DNA of 64,000 nt, taken from the NCBI RefSeq assembly GCF_001426865.1, contig NZ_LMFO01000017.1, positions 1-64,000 on the forward strand. The letters run 5' to 3'. The position numbers and the translations under genes were made by a program. Numbering within the stretch: the first letter of the stretch is position 1; each line of letters opens with the position of its first letter. Shown here piece by piece: positions 1 to 8,432 of this stretch. The notes beneath the pieces were generated by a model, which had not been told where the DNA came from, searched no databases, and saw only the letters and a list, made by a program, of their open reading frames with translations. Source of the DNA: Paenibacillus sp. Root52. GTDB lineage: Bacteria; Bacillota; Bacilli; Paenibacillales; Paenibacillaceae.

Positions 1-21
1 CTTTTGTCCTTTAATCGCCAT

Positions 22-95
22 AAAAAATGCACCCCCTAGAATTTCATCGGCTAAACCCAGGGGTTTTTCCAATGTCTATTCTAAGGGGTGCACTC
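22..95 (-). terminator. Long hairpin with T-tract downstream of htrA
   Basis: Two 15-nt arms (28-42 and 78-92) pair with one G-U position and enclose a second stem (53-58 with 61-66). Read on the minus strand, the structure ends in a run of six T, so it can terminate the htrA transcript. It is longer and more layered than a standard intrinsic terminator and could instead be the end of a degraded insertion sequence. Confidence 0.6.
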
Positions 96-164
96 CACGA
101 CCTGACCAGCTCTTTCTTTTATTCCCTAACACAATCTCACCATAGCATGTGCTTAATATATGTT

Positions 165-1433
165 TTACTCCGGTTTATCCGACAGCTTCACCGATACCTT
201 CTCGGCTTTGCCGTCCCGATAGAAGGTTACCTCAATCGTATCGCCGATTTTCTTCTTATCATACAGATACTTACGAAGATCAAGCGTAGAGGTAATCTTT
301 TGCCCGTCAAATTCAGTAATAACATCGTTCAGCTTCATACCCGCCTCCGATGCAGGCCCCGATGCTTCAAGCACGACCACACCGCTATCTACATGGGATG
401 GTAGTTTTAGATCCTTACGCTGCTCGTCATCCAACGGAGCGTAAGGATTGCTCAGATCGACAGTGTACACACCCAGGTATGGACGAGATACTTTGCCGTG
501 TAGCAATAGCGAATCGACAGTCTTCATTACTTCGTTCATCGGAATCGCAAATCCAAGACCTTCAACGCCCGTATCCGATATCTTCATCGTATTAATGCCG
601 ACCACTTTCCCGTTCAGATCAACCAGTGCGCCGCCGCTGTTACCTTCGTTGATCGCTGCATCTGTCTGAATAACGTTCTGCTCCCAGTCGTACACGCCAT
701 CCTGATTAATCGACACGGGTAGAATGCGATCGGTATAACTCACAATCCCAGATGTCAGTGTACCGCCCAGACCGAGCGGGTTACCAATGGCAAGTACGGT
801 CTGACCTCGTTTAAGCTTGCTGGAATCGCCAATCTCCGCCACAGCTCCCAGCCCTTTATCCTCTGTCGACAGCACCGCAATGTCACTCACCCGGTCTTTA
901 CCAACCAGCTTTGCTTTATGTGTCTCGCCGTCCACCGTTACAATCTCAAGATCACTCGCACCTTCCACCACATGGTGGTTGGTCATAATGTAGGCTGTGC
1001 CCTCTTCCTTCTTGAAAATGACACCTGATCCTAACGCTGAGTCCTCCATAGATAGGCTGCTGCCCGTTTTATGATTCACAATGCTCACTACAGAAGGACG
1101 CACCTTCTCAGCTGCCTGAATGATCCGGTCGTACGGATCAACCGCTTGAGCAGAGGGCGCGCCGCCACCTGAACCATTGCCTATTGTGGCATTAGATAAC
1201 GGTACAGACGCTGGCTGCATGATGAAGCTGAACAGGGTAACGGTAACGATGGAGCTGATCACAGAACTGATCACGGCTACTTTGACCGTGGAGCTAATAC
1301 CCGAACGTGATCTGCGCGGATTCTGCCACCGATCACGCCCTCCTGGGCGGAGAATCTGAAGTTTGCCCTTCTGCACAGGTTCGGCGCGTCTTGAAACTTT
1401 AGTTGAATAAAAATCGTCTCCGAACAATCCCAT
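165..1433 (-). CDS. htrA: HtrA-like membrane-anchored serine protease with PDZ domain
   Basis: This is a surface-exposed housekeeping protease of the HtrA/DegP (S1C) family, which degrades or refolds misfolded exported proteins. From the chosen start it has about 50 cytoplasmic residues, one membrane segment (about 50-72), a trypsin-like domain and a C-terminal PDZ domain (about 317-422). The triad is visible: His154 in TNHHVVEG, Asp184 in SDIAVL and Ser266 in EGNSGG. A longer frame runs upstream to 1619, but the ATG at 1433 has a strong ribosome site (GGGGAGAGG) and the extra residues look non-coding. It lies at the distal end of the walRKHIJ cluster, as in other Firmicutes, but about 1 kb from walJ and behind the divergent small gene at 2294, so it probably has its own promoter. 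Confidence 0.92.
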   Translation of the reverse strand: MGLFGDDFYSTKVSRRAEPVQKGKLQILRPGGRDRWQNPRRSRSGISSTVKVAVISSVISSIVTVTLFSFIMQPASVPLSNATIGNGSGGGAPSAQAVDPYDRIIQAAEKVRPSVVSIVNHKTGSSLSMEDSALGSGVIFKKEEGTAYIMTNHHVVEGASDLEIVTVDGETHKAKLVGKDRVSDIAVLSTEDKGLGAVAEIGDSSKLKRGQTVLAIGNPLGLGGTLTSGIVSYTDRILPVSINQDGVYDWEQNVIQTDAAINEGNSGGALVDLNGKVVGINTMKISDTGVEGLGFAIPMNEVMKTVDSLLLHGKVSRPYLGVYTVDLSNPYAPLDDEQRKDLKLPSHVDSGVVVLEASGPASEAGMKLNDVITEFDGQKITSTLDLRKYLYDKKKIGDTIEVTFYRDGKAEKVSVKLSDKPE

Positions 1434-1561
1434 CGTGATCCTCTCCCCTTCGTTGTCACGCATCAAGATCCTGACTGCCGCCTGATCATTGTCGCATGGG
1501 ACGTCGATGGTGTTCTCACATACCCCACTCCGCCGACAGATGAGCTTCCGATCGCTGTTAG

Positions 1562-1650
1562 CCCTAGATTTCTTGTGCCCTTTGTTTAAGGGTGAAATCC
1601 GGGGATGAAGGCGAACCAATGCTCGCGATAAAGCTTTCTTTCAGAAAGCT
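1562..1650 (-). other. Two-hairpin structured element in the htrA leader
   Basis: Two perfect or near-perfect stems sit side by side. In the first, GATTTC (1567-1572) pairs with GAAATC (1594-1599) and encloses CCCTT/AAGGG (1578-1582 with 1588-1592). In the second, AGCTTTCT (1632-1639) pairs with AGAAAGCT (1643-1650). It would lie in the 5' leader of htrA. I recognise no riboswitch family; it may be a regulatory leader or a dispersed repeat. Confidence 0.4.
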
Positions 1651-2181
1651 CTGAGCTCCGCTTCTCCAGCTTCGTTCTGTGTCCTCCATTACGTGCGTGG
1701 CGTAAATACCAGCTCTTTCCCCATGCTTTTTGCATTTTCCAAAATCTTTTTTTGCATATCGCCGCACTCCCAAGTACACGAAATGAAGCGTCTATGTACA
1801 ACAGAATGGATCTCCCACTCTGCCAGTGACTCTATCAATCAAGCTCTCGCATTTTTTTGATATGCCAATACACTCACCAGTTCGCTCACATTCCAGCCTA
1901 TTTCCAAGTGCTCCTTATATACTAAACACGCTAAATCTGAAAAAGTTGCATAAATACGAAGAATATCGCAAATTTCCGCTAATTTGCAGCTAACGATAAA
2001 GGTTCATACTATATCTATCACCACAAAATCCAGTTCGCTAAGCGCATATTTACCCTTTCAGGCAAACTTTTTCTAATCCGATAAGCTACTGTTTCAGCAT
2101 ACATGCCTTCTTCTTTCATTTATAGCGGCAAAAAGAGGAATGTTTTCCAACCAGCCTGACTACAATAATAGTAAAAAGGTT

Positions 2182-2269
2182 GTTCAAAGAAGGATGCGAA
2201 GGTTCATAGAATTGTGTCTTCAAAAAGGGTAGCAGGCATCCTTCGTAATCAAAAGTGGACTTTTTGAAC
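2182..2269 (+). repeat. MITE-like repeat, copy 1
   Basis: This 88-bp element begins with GTTCAAA and ends with CTTTTTGAAC. Its last 34 bases match the copy at 63012-63100 with one substitution (same strand here as the reverse complement there). An inner inverted repeat (GAAGGATGC at 2189-2197, GCATCCTTC at 2236-2244) would fold it. No transposase is nearby. It lies immediately upstream of the ribosome site of the gene at 2294, so it could influence that gene's expression. Confidence 0.65.
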
Positions 2270-2293
2270 TACCATTAGAAGGAGGATTTACTT

Positions 2294-2506
2294 ATGGAAC
2301 GCACACGTACACTCACAGCCATGGAAGAGGTTCATATGGCGGCCAAGCTGGCCGATCTCAAAGAAGAGCACTACCGCAATACATTAGCCCTAAGCACCAT
2401 CATTGAGCTGCTCGTGGACAAAGGCATTCTCACCCGCGAGGAAGTAGAGCGCAAAGCCGCTGAGCTAGACAGCTTTATGGCTCACCCACCCTATCCCATG
2501 GTGTAG
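2294..2506 (+). CDS. Small conserved-type hypothetical protein
   Basis: A 70-residue soluble, charged protein that I do not assign to a named family. It is rich in Glu, Lys and Leu with helical character and ends in a Pro-rich tail (HPPYPMV). The ATG is preceded by a strong ribosome site (GAAGGAGG, 8 nt away), which supports translation. It is one of the few plus-strand genes on this arm, and its 3' end overlaps the convergent walJ 3' end by 32 bp. The repeat element at 2182-2269 ends 24 nt before its start. Confidence 0.7.
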   Translation: MERTRTLTAMEEVHMAAKLADLKEEHYRNTLALSTIIELLVDKGILTREEVERKAAELDSFMAHPPYPMV

Positions 2507-3281
2507 GACGGTCATAATACGTATCACAGAGTTTGAACTCATGATCCCGATAGAAGCATCCACGACTCTCCATCGCATCGCGCACGGTCATTTTCGCCAG
2601 ATCCATCATATTATGATCCCGGCTGAGATGCGCAAGATACGTGCGCTTGATGCGTCCGTTCATCAATTCACTGAGTGCTGCACCTGCCGCTTCATTCGAC
2701 AAATGCCCGATATCGCTTAAGATTCGGCGCTTGGTATTCCACGGATAACGTCCCATCCGCAACAATTCGACGTCATGATTCGATTCGAGTACGAGCACGT
2801 CAGAATTCGAGATGGCATCGCGAACCTTGTCGCTCATATAGCCTAGATCGGTCGCAACAGACAGCTTCTCACTGCCATCATCGAACGTGTACCCTACAGG
2901 TTCTGCTGCATCGTGCGAGATCCCGAAGGACTCCACGCGGAGCGAGCCAAAATCATGCTTCTCACCCGTTTCAAAGATCCGCCGGTTCTCCTCAGGAATT
3001 GCCCCAACTGATTTCTCCAGCGCCGCCCACGTATTCGTGTTTGCATAGATTGGTAAATTATATTTCCGAGACATCGCGCCTAGTCCTTTAATGTGATCGG
3101 AATGTTCATGTGTGACCAGAATGCCGTCCAGCTCTGTTCCTGCGATCTCCCGTTCCTGAAACAGTGCATCCAGCCGCTTCGCACTGAGGCCTGCATCAAT
3201 CATAAGTGATGTGCCTCCATGCTGTATGACTGTGGCGTTTCCTGTAGAACCACTAGACAATACGGTAAAATAAATCCCCAT
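2475..3281 (-). CDS. walJ: WalJ/YycJ metallo-beta-lactamase-fold hydrolase
   Basis: A 268-residue metallo-beta-lactamase-fold protein of the YycJ (WalJ) type, encoded in the walRK operon of Firmicutes and linked there to coordinating cell division with DNA replication. The metal motif THEHSDHIKGL is complete, and further His and Asp ligands are spaced as expected (for example HLSRDHN near the C-terminus). The ATG has GGGGAG upstream, and only 6 nt separate it from the walI stop, so the two are co-transcribed. Nuclease activity is suggested for the family but cannot be read from sequence. Confidence 0.93.
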   Translation of the reverse strand: MGIYFTVLSSGSTGNATVIQHGGTSLMIDAGLSAKRLDALFQEREIAGTELDGILVTHEHSDHIKGLGAMSRKYNLPIYANTNTWAALEKSVGAIPEENRRIFETGEKHDFGSLRVESFGISHDAAEPVGYTFDDGSEKLSVATDLGYMSDKVRDAISNSDVLVLESNHDVELLRMGRYPWNTKRRILSDIGHLSNEAAGAALSELMNGRIKRTYLAHLSRDHNMMDLAKMTVRDAMESRGCFYRDHEFKLCDTYYDRPTPWDRVGEP

Positions 3282-3287
3282 AACTCA

Positions 3288-4031
3288 TTACTCCCCTGGT
3301 TTATCTGTCTTGGGACTGAATACATCCCCACTGATGCCCTGCACGTACAACACTTCGCCACTTTCCAGCACGAATCGCCATGCCGGCATCGCAACTTGTA
3401 GATCTGAATTGAACAACTGGCCGTAATAGCCAAGCTGAATATCTTTGACAATAGAATCATTAGGCAAAAAGTTCTCGATCAGCGTACCCAGCGCCTTCGA
3501 CGCCGGAAGCACCTGCTGCTCGCTCTCCTCCGCTGTCGTAATCTTCACCGGAGTCTGAAGGTAACCTGTAATCTTCTGATCGCTGTAGAATAGCTCCAGA
3601 CTGACATTGAAGAGCGGCCATTTGCTATCCACCAATGGATGAAGGACAAATGCCCCATCCTCCGCCATCAGTTGATCCAGTCGGTAAGTACCGATCTGCG
3701 GAATCTCATCTTGCAGCGCGTCCTCTAACTCACTTTGTGAGAAGATTAGCTTGCTGTCTACAGGCTGTTCCAGCTCAACACGGATACCTGCCTCGTCCTC
3801 TTCTATAAATTCATAGGACAGCTTCGGTAGCTTCGGTGTTTCATTCGGGATAGGAGCGAGCACCTGAATCCCCTTCTCTTCCATCGCCTGCTGTGTATTA
3901 TCCGCCAGCGAGGTGAAGTCCAGATTGGCTCCGGCCGTCTCCCGTGCATCCATCCAGATCTGATATCCCAACACTAGATTCAGTAACAGAAAGGCATAGA
4001 TTAATACATTTTTCGCCCGTCCCCAATCCAA
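3288..4031 (-). CDS. walI: WalI/YycI regulatory membrane protein
   Basis: A single-pass membrane protein with a large extracellular domain that, with WalH, controls the WalK kinase through membrane contacts in Bacillus. The N-terminal membrane segment is near residues 8-25. I choose a TTG start at 4031 because it gives the family's Met-Asp-Trp opening and has GGAGGTGA 5 nt upstream; a GTG at 4046 in the same frame has no such site. The extracellular part is poorly conserved, so the assignment rests on size, topology and position between walH and walJ. The 262-bp gap to walH is unusual. Confidence 0.9.
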   Translation of the reverse strand: MDWGRAKNVLIYAFLLLNLVLGYQIWMDARETAGANLDFTSLADNTQQAMEEKGIQVLAPIPNETPKLPKLSYEFIEEDEAGIRVELEQPVDSKLIFSQSELEDALQDEIPQIGTYRLDQLMAEDGAFVLHPLVDSKWPLFNVSLELFYSDQKITGYLQTPVKITTAEESEQQVLPASKALGTLIENFLPNDSIVKDIQLGYYGQLFNSDLQVAMPAWRFVLESGEVLYVQGISGDVFSPKTDKPGE

Positions 4032-4293
4032 AACATTCACCTCCACCAGTTAACTAAATGAAATACTTGATTGCTAACGAACTCCACACGTCTTATTAGC
4101 TCCATTTTCGGCAAATTTGTAATCTAACGAATTGGAGAGACGTTATTTCTAGCATGTATAGACCTTTCTATCGCTTTTCACCGGTACTCTACGACAATAG
4201 CATCGCTGAGGTTCGTTAGATTCTGCTCCTATGCTGATTCCGCCATTTAAGGTGTGTCAGATTCGTTAGCTCTTTGCTCCACTCTACGAACTA
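4032..4293. repeat. Inverted array of CTAACGAA motifs between walH and walI
   Basis: Four exact copies of an 8-bp motif occur, two per orientation: CTAACGAA at 4074-4081 and 4134-4141, TTCGTTAG at 4212-4219 and 4262-4269. Flanks are partly shared (CTCCA or TTGGAG beside the first pair, GAGG or TGCTCC beside the second). The order allows two nested long stems. No open frame occupies the stretch. Confidence 0.6.
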
Positions 4294-5574
4294 TTAAGAA
4301 ACCGTCGTTTCCTCCCCATTGCCGAAGCGAATCACCCATACCGGGATCAACTTAAGACCATCCTCAATCGCAGACGGTCTATACGCTGGATATACATCTA
4401 CAACCTCACGATTCGCACCAGCTACCTTCTGTATGAGTGCCTTCAGCTTGTCCCCGCCAGGCAGCTTGACCGATTGTTTCGTCTCCGTACCTTCGTTCAG
4501 ATACTCCAATGAACGCTCATAGCTGGATACGGTCTCCTGCCGCATTTCCATGTTGATCGTACCGAAACGGAATTGCATCGAGTCCATAATCGGAAAGCTA
4601 CCGTAATATTGCTGGAACTGAAGCTGTGTTTTGTTATCCGCTGTCTCCAGCATCAGACGCGACCGTCCTTTCCAGCCCCCATGCTGATTGACAAAATCCA
4701 CCGCAGACAAGGCGTCCTTGGCCGCATCAATCTGTCCCGCAGGTGGTGCAGCTGGATCGGTGTAACTAATCCATCGTTGATCCTGCTTCACTTGCAAACT
4801 CCGCTTACTATCCGTGTAAATCTCTGACCCATCCTTTTCCCGAATATTCCGGGTCATGCTAGGGTCGAAGAACAAGCTGCGCTGCATCTGCTCTACCGTA
4901 AACTGGCTTGTTGGCATACTCGCCTCAATCGTCTCAATAGCTTCGGAAGGAATATAATAGCGACCATCCATCAGCGTATAAGGCGTCCAGTTGCTGCCGA
5001 AGTCCACATGCTGCTGCACATCCTGTACCGTTAGGTCAGCCTGCGTAGCCTCGTAAACGACATCTCCCTTGGCGCTGAAGAATAGTGCATGCGCCTTGGT
5101 TTCATTTTTGGCGGTATAGATTGAAATTCGGTTAATCGTCTCTCCCTGGAAGAGGGAATCCGTGCCTAGTCGCATTACTCGCTGTAACAAAGCCACCGGA
5201 ATACCCTCCTTGAAAGACAGCTCAAAGCCAGGGTTGTCCTTCCGAATCTGATCCCAGTTCACAGACTGCACACTACGACGCTGAAAATCATCAAACGTTC
5301 GCCCCTGCAGCCGTGAGAAGATCAATTGATAGAACGTATTGCCTGGGTAAAACACAGTATGTTTATCCTCACCTAGATGAATAATCATCTGATCCGGAAA
5401 AATTAATTCCTCAATGTTACGCTCTTGACCCATATTCTCGGTCTTTACATAGTTCGTTTCAGATGTCACAACCGAATCCCCACCGCCTGGTAGACGATAG
5501 ATTAGAAAGTAACTCTGAACTAAGCTGGCAACAACGAGTGTGGTAAGCACCAGTGATTTAATCCGTTCCTTCAC
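4294..5574 (-). CDS. walH: WalH/YycH regulatory membrane protein
   Basis: A two-component-associated membrane protein of about 426 residues with an N-terminal transmembrane helix (about residues 6-24) followed by a large extracytoplasmic domain. In B. subtilis YycH and YycI form a complex with WalK and hold it in check. The frame is open from 5595, but a GTG at 5574 with AAGGAGGTGAG just upstream is the better start. It overlaps the walK 3' end by 17 nt, indicating translational coupling. The length matches the family. Confidence 0.92.
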   Translation of the reverse strand: MKERIKSLVLTTLVVASLVQSYFLIYRLPGGGDSVVTSETNYVKTENMGQERNIEELIFPDQMIIHLGEDKHTVFYPGNTFYQLIFSRLQGRTFDDFQRRSVQSVNWDQIRKDNPGFELSFKEGIPVALLQRVMRLGTDSLFQGETINRISIYTAKNETKAHALFFSAKGDVVYEATQADLTVQDVQQHVDFGSNWTPYTLMDGRYYIPSEAIETIEASMPTSQFTVEQMQRSLFFDPSMTRNIREKDGSEIYTDSKRSLQVKQDQRWISYTDPAAPPAGQIDAAKDALSAVDFVNQHGGWKGRSRLMLETADNKTQLQFQQYYGSFPIMDSMQFRFGTINMEMRQETVSSYERSLEYLNEGTETKQSVKLPGGDKLKALIQKVAGANREVVDVYPAYRPSAIEDGLKLIPVWVIRFGNGEETTVS

Positions 5575-7408
5575 GGTGCTCACCTCCTTCATCACGCATC
5601 GGCAATGTGAATGTTACGGTTGTCCCAACGTCCAGCTCTGATTCAAGCGTAATACTGCCGTCATGCGCTTTTACAATTTCCCGGGCAATGGATAGCCCAA
5701 GCCCTGTTCCGCCCATACTACGCGAACGAGCCTTATCTACACGGTAAAACCGTTCAAATATACGATCCAAATCCCGCTGTGGTATACCCATTCCCGTATC
5801 TGTTACCGAGATTGCGAGCGTCTGATCATTCGTTTTGCGTGCTGCAATCGTGATCCTACCACCCTCAAGTGTGTACTTCAGCGCATTGGACACGACATTA
5901 TCAAGCACCTGATCAATCTGATCCCGATCCAGCGGTACCGCAGGAAGATCACGCTCCACCGATAATACAGGCTGAATATCCTTTTGATGCATCTGGAATG
6001 AGAATCGATCCGTCACTTCCTCCAGCATCTCCAGAATATCCGTAGGTTGTTTACGCAGAAGAGCCTCTTTGGAGTCTAGCCTGGAGAGATGTAGCAGATC
6101 CGTAACCAGGCGGATCATTCGCTCTGTCTCATTCTGGATAACGCCTACGAACCGCCCAGCGAGCTGTGGATCTTCAAGTGCACCATCATCAAGCGCCTCG
6201 GCATAACTCTTAATGGTGGTCAGCGGCGTACGCAGCTCATGGGATACATTCGCCACGAATTCACGCCGGGATGCTTCCAGCTCTTCTTGTTCCGTGACAT
6301 CCTGGAGAACCGCAATCGTTCCGGTAATTCCTAACTCACGCCTGTGAACAGGCGTGAACGTCATACGAATGACAACAGGCTCCTCCTGACCCGCAGGAGC
6401 AATCTGCAACAGGGTTGAACCTGTGAAGCCGCTCGCGAGTGCTTCCGCATCCTCAGGATCGATACCGAGCAATACAGCGAAGTGCCTGCCCTCAATATCT
6501 GCCGGACGCATTCCCAGAATGCTACTTGCACGGCGATTGACTAGAATAACTTTGCCATACTCGTCTGTTGCAACTACACCATCACTCATATTGGTCAGAA
6601 TAGAGGTCAGTTTCTCTTTCTCCTCTTCATTCTGAGAGAGTGCGTCACGCAAACGGCTGGTCATATAGTTAAATGCCCGGCTGAGCTGGCCGATCTCATC
6701 TGTGCCGAATACAGGGGTCTGTTGGTCAAAGTTACCTTCAGCCACCGCTGTTGCCCGCCTCGTCACTTCCTTGATCGGTTGTGTAATCGTATGGGATAGA
6801 ATGACGCCGAGCACCGCTGTTAACACAAGGGCAATAAGAATGCCCGAAATAAAAATCTTGTTAATGCCCTCCATGGTGGCATATAACTCATTCATTGATG
6901 CGGCAATATATACCGCGCCAATGATCTTGCCGCCGGACAATACCGGCTTGGCAACCACCTTTTTGCGGACATTGTCCTCATCAACGATATATTCCTCATT
7001 GTCTCGAATGCCCTGCAACGCACGGCTGACAACGGTCTGTGTATTTTTTCGCCCAACATAGTCTGAATGAGAGCTTAGTGAGGTGGTCAGCACCTTACCA
7101 CTGGCGTCCAACACTTGAATCTCTGCCCCGTTAATATTGAACAGATTGTTCACTAGTACGCGCAGATTTTCCGTTTTGTCTTCGCCAGCCTCCACTTCGC
7201 CGCCTGCCATCGTCTCTCCCACCAGCACCGACAGCATCTCCGCTCTCGCCTGTAGATCCTCGGTGAAGTTACTAGTTAGAGAATTCTTCATCGCGCTGAC
7301 AAAATAAACGCCAATCAATTGCATCGCAATTAGAATCAGCAGTACATATATGATAATTAGCTTCGCCTGAATCGTTCGGAAGAACGAAAATCGCGAGAAT
7401 CGCCCCAT
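5558..7408 (-). CDS. walK: WalK/YycG essential sensor histidine kinase
   Basis: A 616-residue sensor kinase that senses cell-wall state and phosphorylates WalR. Order of parts: membrane helix (about 16-38), extracellular PDC-like sensor (about 40-183), second helix (about 184-205), HAMP, PAS (about 265-370), and the kinase core. The phospho-acceptor is His390 in VSHELRTPLT. The N box (NALKYT), G1 (DTGMGIP) and G2 (GGTGLGLSI) are all present. Its ATG overlaps the walR stop as TAATG, so the two are coupled. Confidence 0.97.
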   Translation of the reverse strand: MGRFSRFSFFRTIQAKLIIIYVLLILIAMQLIGVYFVSAMKNSLTSNFTEDLQARAEMLSVLVGETMAGGEVEAGEDKTENLRVLVNNLFNINGAEIQVLDASGKVLTTSLSSHSDYVGRKNTQTVVSRALQGIRDNEEYIVDEDNVRKKVVAKPVLSGGKIIGAVYIAASMNELYATMEGINKIFISGILIALVLTAVLGVILSHTITQPIKEVTRRATAVAEGNFDQQTPVFGTDEIGQLSRAFNYMTSRLRDALSQNEEEKEKLTSILTNMSDGVVATDEYGKVILVNRRASSILGMRPADIEGRHFAVLLGIDPEDAEALASGFTGSTLLQIAPAGQEEPVVIRMTFTPVHRRELGITGTIAVLQDVTEQEELEASRREFVANVSHELRTPLTTIKSYAEALDDGALEDPQLAGRFVGVIQNETERMIRLVTDLLHLSRLDSKEALLRKQPTDILEMLEEVTDRFSFQMHQKDIQPVLSVERDLPAVPLDRDQIDQVLDNVVSNALKYTLEGGRITIAARKTNDQTLAISVTDTGMGIPQRDLDRIFERFYRVDKARSRSMGGTGLGLSIAREIVKAHDGSITLESELDVGTTVTFTLPMRDEGGEHREGTD

Positions 7409-8127
7409 TATATCCCCACGCTTTTGGGACTACGCACCAGATAACCTAATCCACGGCGCGTCAGAATCGTCTCCGGTTTGCTCGGATTCTCCTCAATCTT
7501 CTCGCGCAGACGACGGATCGTTACATCCACAGTACGCACATCCCCGAAATATTCATATCCCCATACGGCCTGTAACAGATGTTCCCGTGTCATCACCTTG
7601 CCCGAATGCTTCGCCATGTAATAGAGAAGTTCATATTCACGGTGGGTCAGATCCAGCGGCTCTCCGCCTTTGTACGCTGTATACATGTCCATATCAAACA
7701 CCAAGTCGAACAGCCGCATAACCTGCTTCTCATCCTCTTGCGCTTCCGTCGCAATAGCCGGCTTCTGCCTTCTGCGCATCTGTGCCTTCACCCGTGCAAG
7801 CAGCTCTCTTGTGCTGAAAGGCTTCGTTACATAATCATCCGCACCCAGCTCCAGACCGAGCACCTTATCAATCTCGCCGTCCTTCGCAGTCAGCATGATG
7901 ATTGGCATTTCCAGATGTGCACGCACCTCACGGCATACATCCATTCCATCCTTGCCTGGTAACATCAGATCGAGTAGCATGAGATCCGGTTTCTCGGCTA
8001 ACGCCAGTTCGACGGCACGAATCCCATCGAAAGCGCAGATGACCTCATATCCCTCTTTTTCCAAATTAAACTTCAGAATGTCTGCAATAGGCTGTTCATC
8101 GTCCACGACCAAAATCTTCCCCTGCAT
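7408..8127 (-). CDS. walR: WalR/YycF essential response regulator
   Basis: An OmpR/PhoB-family DNA-binding regulator of 239 residues that controls peptidoglycan hydrolases and cell-wall homeostasis. The receiver domain (1-120) has the acidic pair Asp9/Asp10, the phosphorylation site Asp53 and the conserved Lys in [10 protein letters not shown]. The winged-helix domain (about 135-235) contains LTHREYELL and [15 protein letters not shown]. It is the first gene of the leftward walRKHIJ cluster, with a promoter presumably in 8128-8340. The ribosome site (AGGGGTGA) is somewhat distant, about 10 nt. Confidence 0.97.
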   Translation of the reverse strand: MQGKILVVDDEQPIADILKFNLEKEGYEVICAFDGIRAVELALAEKPDLMLLDLMLPGKDGMDVCREVRAHLEMPIIMLTAKDGEIDKVLGLELGADDYVTKPFSTRELLARVKAQMRRRQKPAIATEAQEDEKQVMRLFDLVFDMDMYTAYKGGEPLDLTHREYELLYYMAKHSGKVMTREHLLQAVWGYEYFGDVRTVDVTIRRLREKIEENPSKPETILTRRGLGYLVRSPKSVGI

Positions 8128-8432
8128 CGACTGTATTCACCCCTGTATCCTGCTTGATCCGCATATGCGGTCTATCTCTTTATATAAGTTGTTCTGTCAT
8201 CATCGTTAGTTGTTCATCTTAGTTGTCTATCCTATTAGGTTGAACATATATAGTTTATCATACCTGAACCAGCGTCACATCCCGATTGGCAATCGATCAG
8301 CGGCAAAATGAAATTTTTTTACATATCTGAAGTGATCCATAGAAAAAAGGCCAGCCTAAGCTGACCTTCATGACAAGAAAAATCCACATTTTGATACAAG
8401 CATATCGCGGAATTTTCTTCTTAATATAATTA
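8128..8432. other. walR promoter region and murein hydrolase terminator
   Basis: There is no gene here. The left part should carry the walR promoter (a TATGAT-like -10 lies near 8262 on the minus strand, without a clear -35). The right part holds the terminator at 8343-8368. Confidence 0.5.
8343..8368 (-). terminator. Intrinsic terminator of the M23 peptidase gene
   Basis: On the minus strand AAGGTCAGC pairs with GCTGGCCTT around a short loop and is followed by six T. It lies 65 bp past the stop codon of the M23 gene. Confidence 0.8.

Larger units (their letters stand above)
1434..2293. other. Long gene-free spacer upstream of htrA with structured elements
   Basis: No convincing gene is present. 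Short minus-strand frames reach into 1564-1801 but resemble no family and lack good ribosome sites. The stretch holds a two-hairpin element at 1562-1650, an AT-rich section with a small palindrome (GCAAATT/AATTTGC near 1966-1986) and the repeat element at 2182-2269. Confidence 0.5.

Noticed and set aside
1564..1801. Two 71-codon minus-strand frames upstream of htrA
   Set aside because: They overlap each other and the hairpin element, with no ribosome site and no family likeness.
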